From NCBI GenBank assembly GCA_937872165.1, contig CALMOR010000233.1, forward strand, positions 1-5,185: a DNA stretch of 5,185 nt, read 5' to 3'. A program made the position numbers and the translations under genes. The notes beneath the pieces are model-generated. The model worked only from the letters and a program-made list of their open reading frames with translations. It was not told where the DNA came from and ran no database searches. Positions 4,504 to 5,185 of the stretch are shown here, one piece after another. This stretch comes from an uncultured Burkholderiales bacterium. GTDB lineage: Bacteria > Pseudomonadota > Gammaproteobacteria > Burkholderiales > Burkholderiaceae_D. Position 1 is the stretch's first letter; each line of letters begins with the position of its first letter.

Positions 4504-5185
4504 ATGTCCAATCCGTTCTCGAAGCTCCTGTCGCGCCTGAGCGTCGGACGCAAGCTGCTGCTGATCTATCTGCTCGACCTGAGCGCGGTCATCTTCGTCA
4601 GCGGCATCCTCATCAACGAGAAGTTCATCGCGATCGACTTCTCGCGGAAGGAGCTCGTCGGCAACGCCTACATCATGGCGCTGCGCCAGCCGCTGATCGC
4701 GGCCGCCGACGAGGAGGCCGGCCGCTCGGCGAGCCCGGTCGTCGGTGGGTTCGCCGCGATGGTCCGCGCCAGCGAGAGCCGCTACGGGTCCGGGATGGAC
4801 AGCGCTGCGCTGGACGAGGCCTTCGCCTCGGCGCTCGAGGCCGGCTCTCCCCGCACGCCGCGCGAACCTCCGTCGGCGAGCCCGCTGTCGATCGGCCGCG
4901 AACTCGTCACGCGGGTCGGCAACAAGTCGAACCTCATCCTCGATCCCGACCTCGACAGCTACTACACGATGTCGCTGGTGCTGCTGCGCTATCCGGAGCT
5001 GCTCGAGACCGCGCGCGACATCACGACCCATCTGCAGATCTTCGTCGCGTCGGGCAGGCCGATGACGACCGAGATGACGACCCGCTACTTCATCCTCGAG
5101 GGCCGGCTCGACGCGGTCGCCAAGAGCATCGAGAGCGATTTCGACGAGGCGTTCTCGGGCGCGAGCGACGCGGCGCTGCTCGTGA
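4504..5185 (+). CDS. Membrane sensor, probably methyl-accepting chemotaxis protein (N-terminal part)
   Basis: The frame is open from ATG 4504 to the window edge (227 codons). A short basic N-terminus (MSNPFSKLLSRLSVGRK) leads into a membrane helix at residues 18-38 (LLLIYLLDLSAVIFVSGILI). A mostly helical periplasmic sensor region follows, with NEKFIAIDFSRKELVGNAYI (38-57), NKSNLILDPDLDSYYTM (140-156) and LLRYPELLE (160-168). This SNLILDPDLDSYY signature occurs in N-terminal sensor regions of chemoreceptors and some hybrid histidine kinases of Betaproteobacteria. The second membrane helix, HAMP and signalling domains would lie beyond the edge. The sigma-28-type promoter upstream favours a chemoreceptor over a kinase. 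The ribosome site is weak (GGAT before ATG). The start is supported by the basic N-terminus followed directly by the helix. The ligand is unknown. Confidence 0.8.
   Translation, partial: MSNPFSKLLSRLSVGRKLLLIYLLDLSAVIFVSGILINEKFIAIDFSRKELVGNAYIMALRQPLIAAADEEAGRSASPVVGGFAAMVRASESRYGSGMDSAALDEAFASALEAGSPRTPREPPSASPLSIGRELVTRVGNKSNLILDPDLDSYYTMSLVLLRYPELLETARDITTHLQIFVASGRPMTTEMTTRYFILEGRLDAVAKSIESDFDEAFSGASDAALLV

Noticed and set aside
3850..5031. 393-codon open frame on the minus strand
   Set aside because: It is antisense to the DoxX-like pseudogene and the sensor gene, with an Arg/Ala/Asp-rich composition. The sensor frame opposite it has a membrane helix, recognisable family signature and promoter.

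Overview
This is a GC-rich window with the look of a free-living, motile proteobacterium. I favour Betaproteobacteria of the Burkholderiales type. The reasons are the strong C/G bias at third codon positions, an orphan periplasmic TAXI/TRAP-type binding protein, a small HTH regulator of a type I associate with that group, and a sigma-28-like flagellar promoter in front of a sensor gene. The taxonomic call is inference from gene style; there is no rRNA or marker gene here.

Left part (1-2616): the 3' end of a TPR-like gene on the + strand is broken by an in-frame TAG. A MOSC-domain gene follows 15 bases later in the same frame. It converges on, and overlaps by 28 bases, a three-gene minus-strand cluster: HTH regulator (2616-2248), ChrR-type cupin (2210-1794) and TAXI-family solute-binding protein (1797-841). 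The last two share an ATGA stop/start. A perfect 15-bp palindrome sits between the regulator and the cupin.

Middle part (2617-3264): about 650 bases without a convincing protein gene, but rich in signals. Two copies of a 15-bp palindrome with identical arms lie upstream of the HTH gene. One of them lies inside a sigma-70-like promoter that reads rightwards, away from the HTH gene. That promoter would make a transcript of about 270 nt containing several hairpins and ending in a clear intrinsic terminator at 3027-3059. The 5' arm of the terminator can pair instead with an upstream segment, closing a compact three-way junction. One hairpin loop carries an anti-Shine-Dalgarno sequence. This regulator, operator pair and structured RNA unit is the best candidate for something undescribed: either a repressor-controlled small RNA or a transcription attenuator. 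Next come a 12-bp palindrome, a possible sigma-54 promoter and a near-perfect Shine-Dalgarno sequence serving a small single-pass membrane protein (3265-3705) of unknown function.

Right part (3706-5185): a DoxX-like four-helix membrane gene that is frameshifted and truncated (3902-4391). Then a good sigma-28-type promoter precedes the N-terminal part of a membrane sensor (4504 to the window edge), most likely a methyl-accepting chemotaxis protein.
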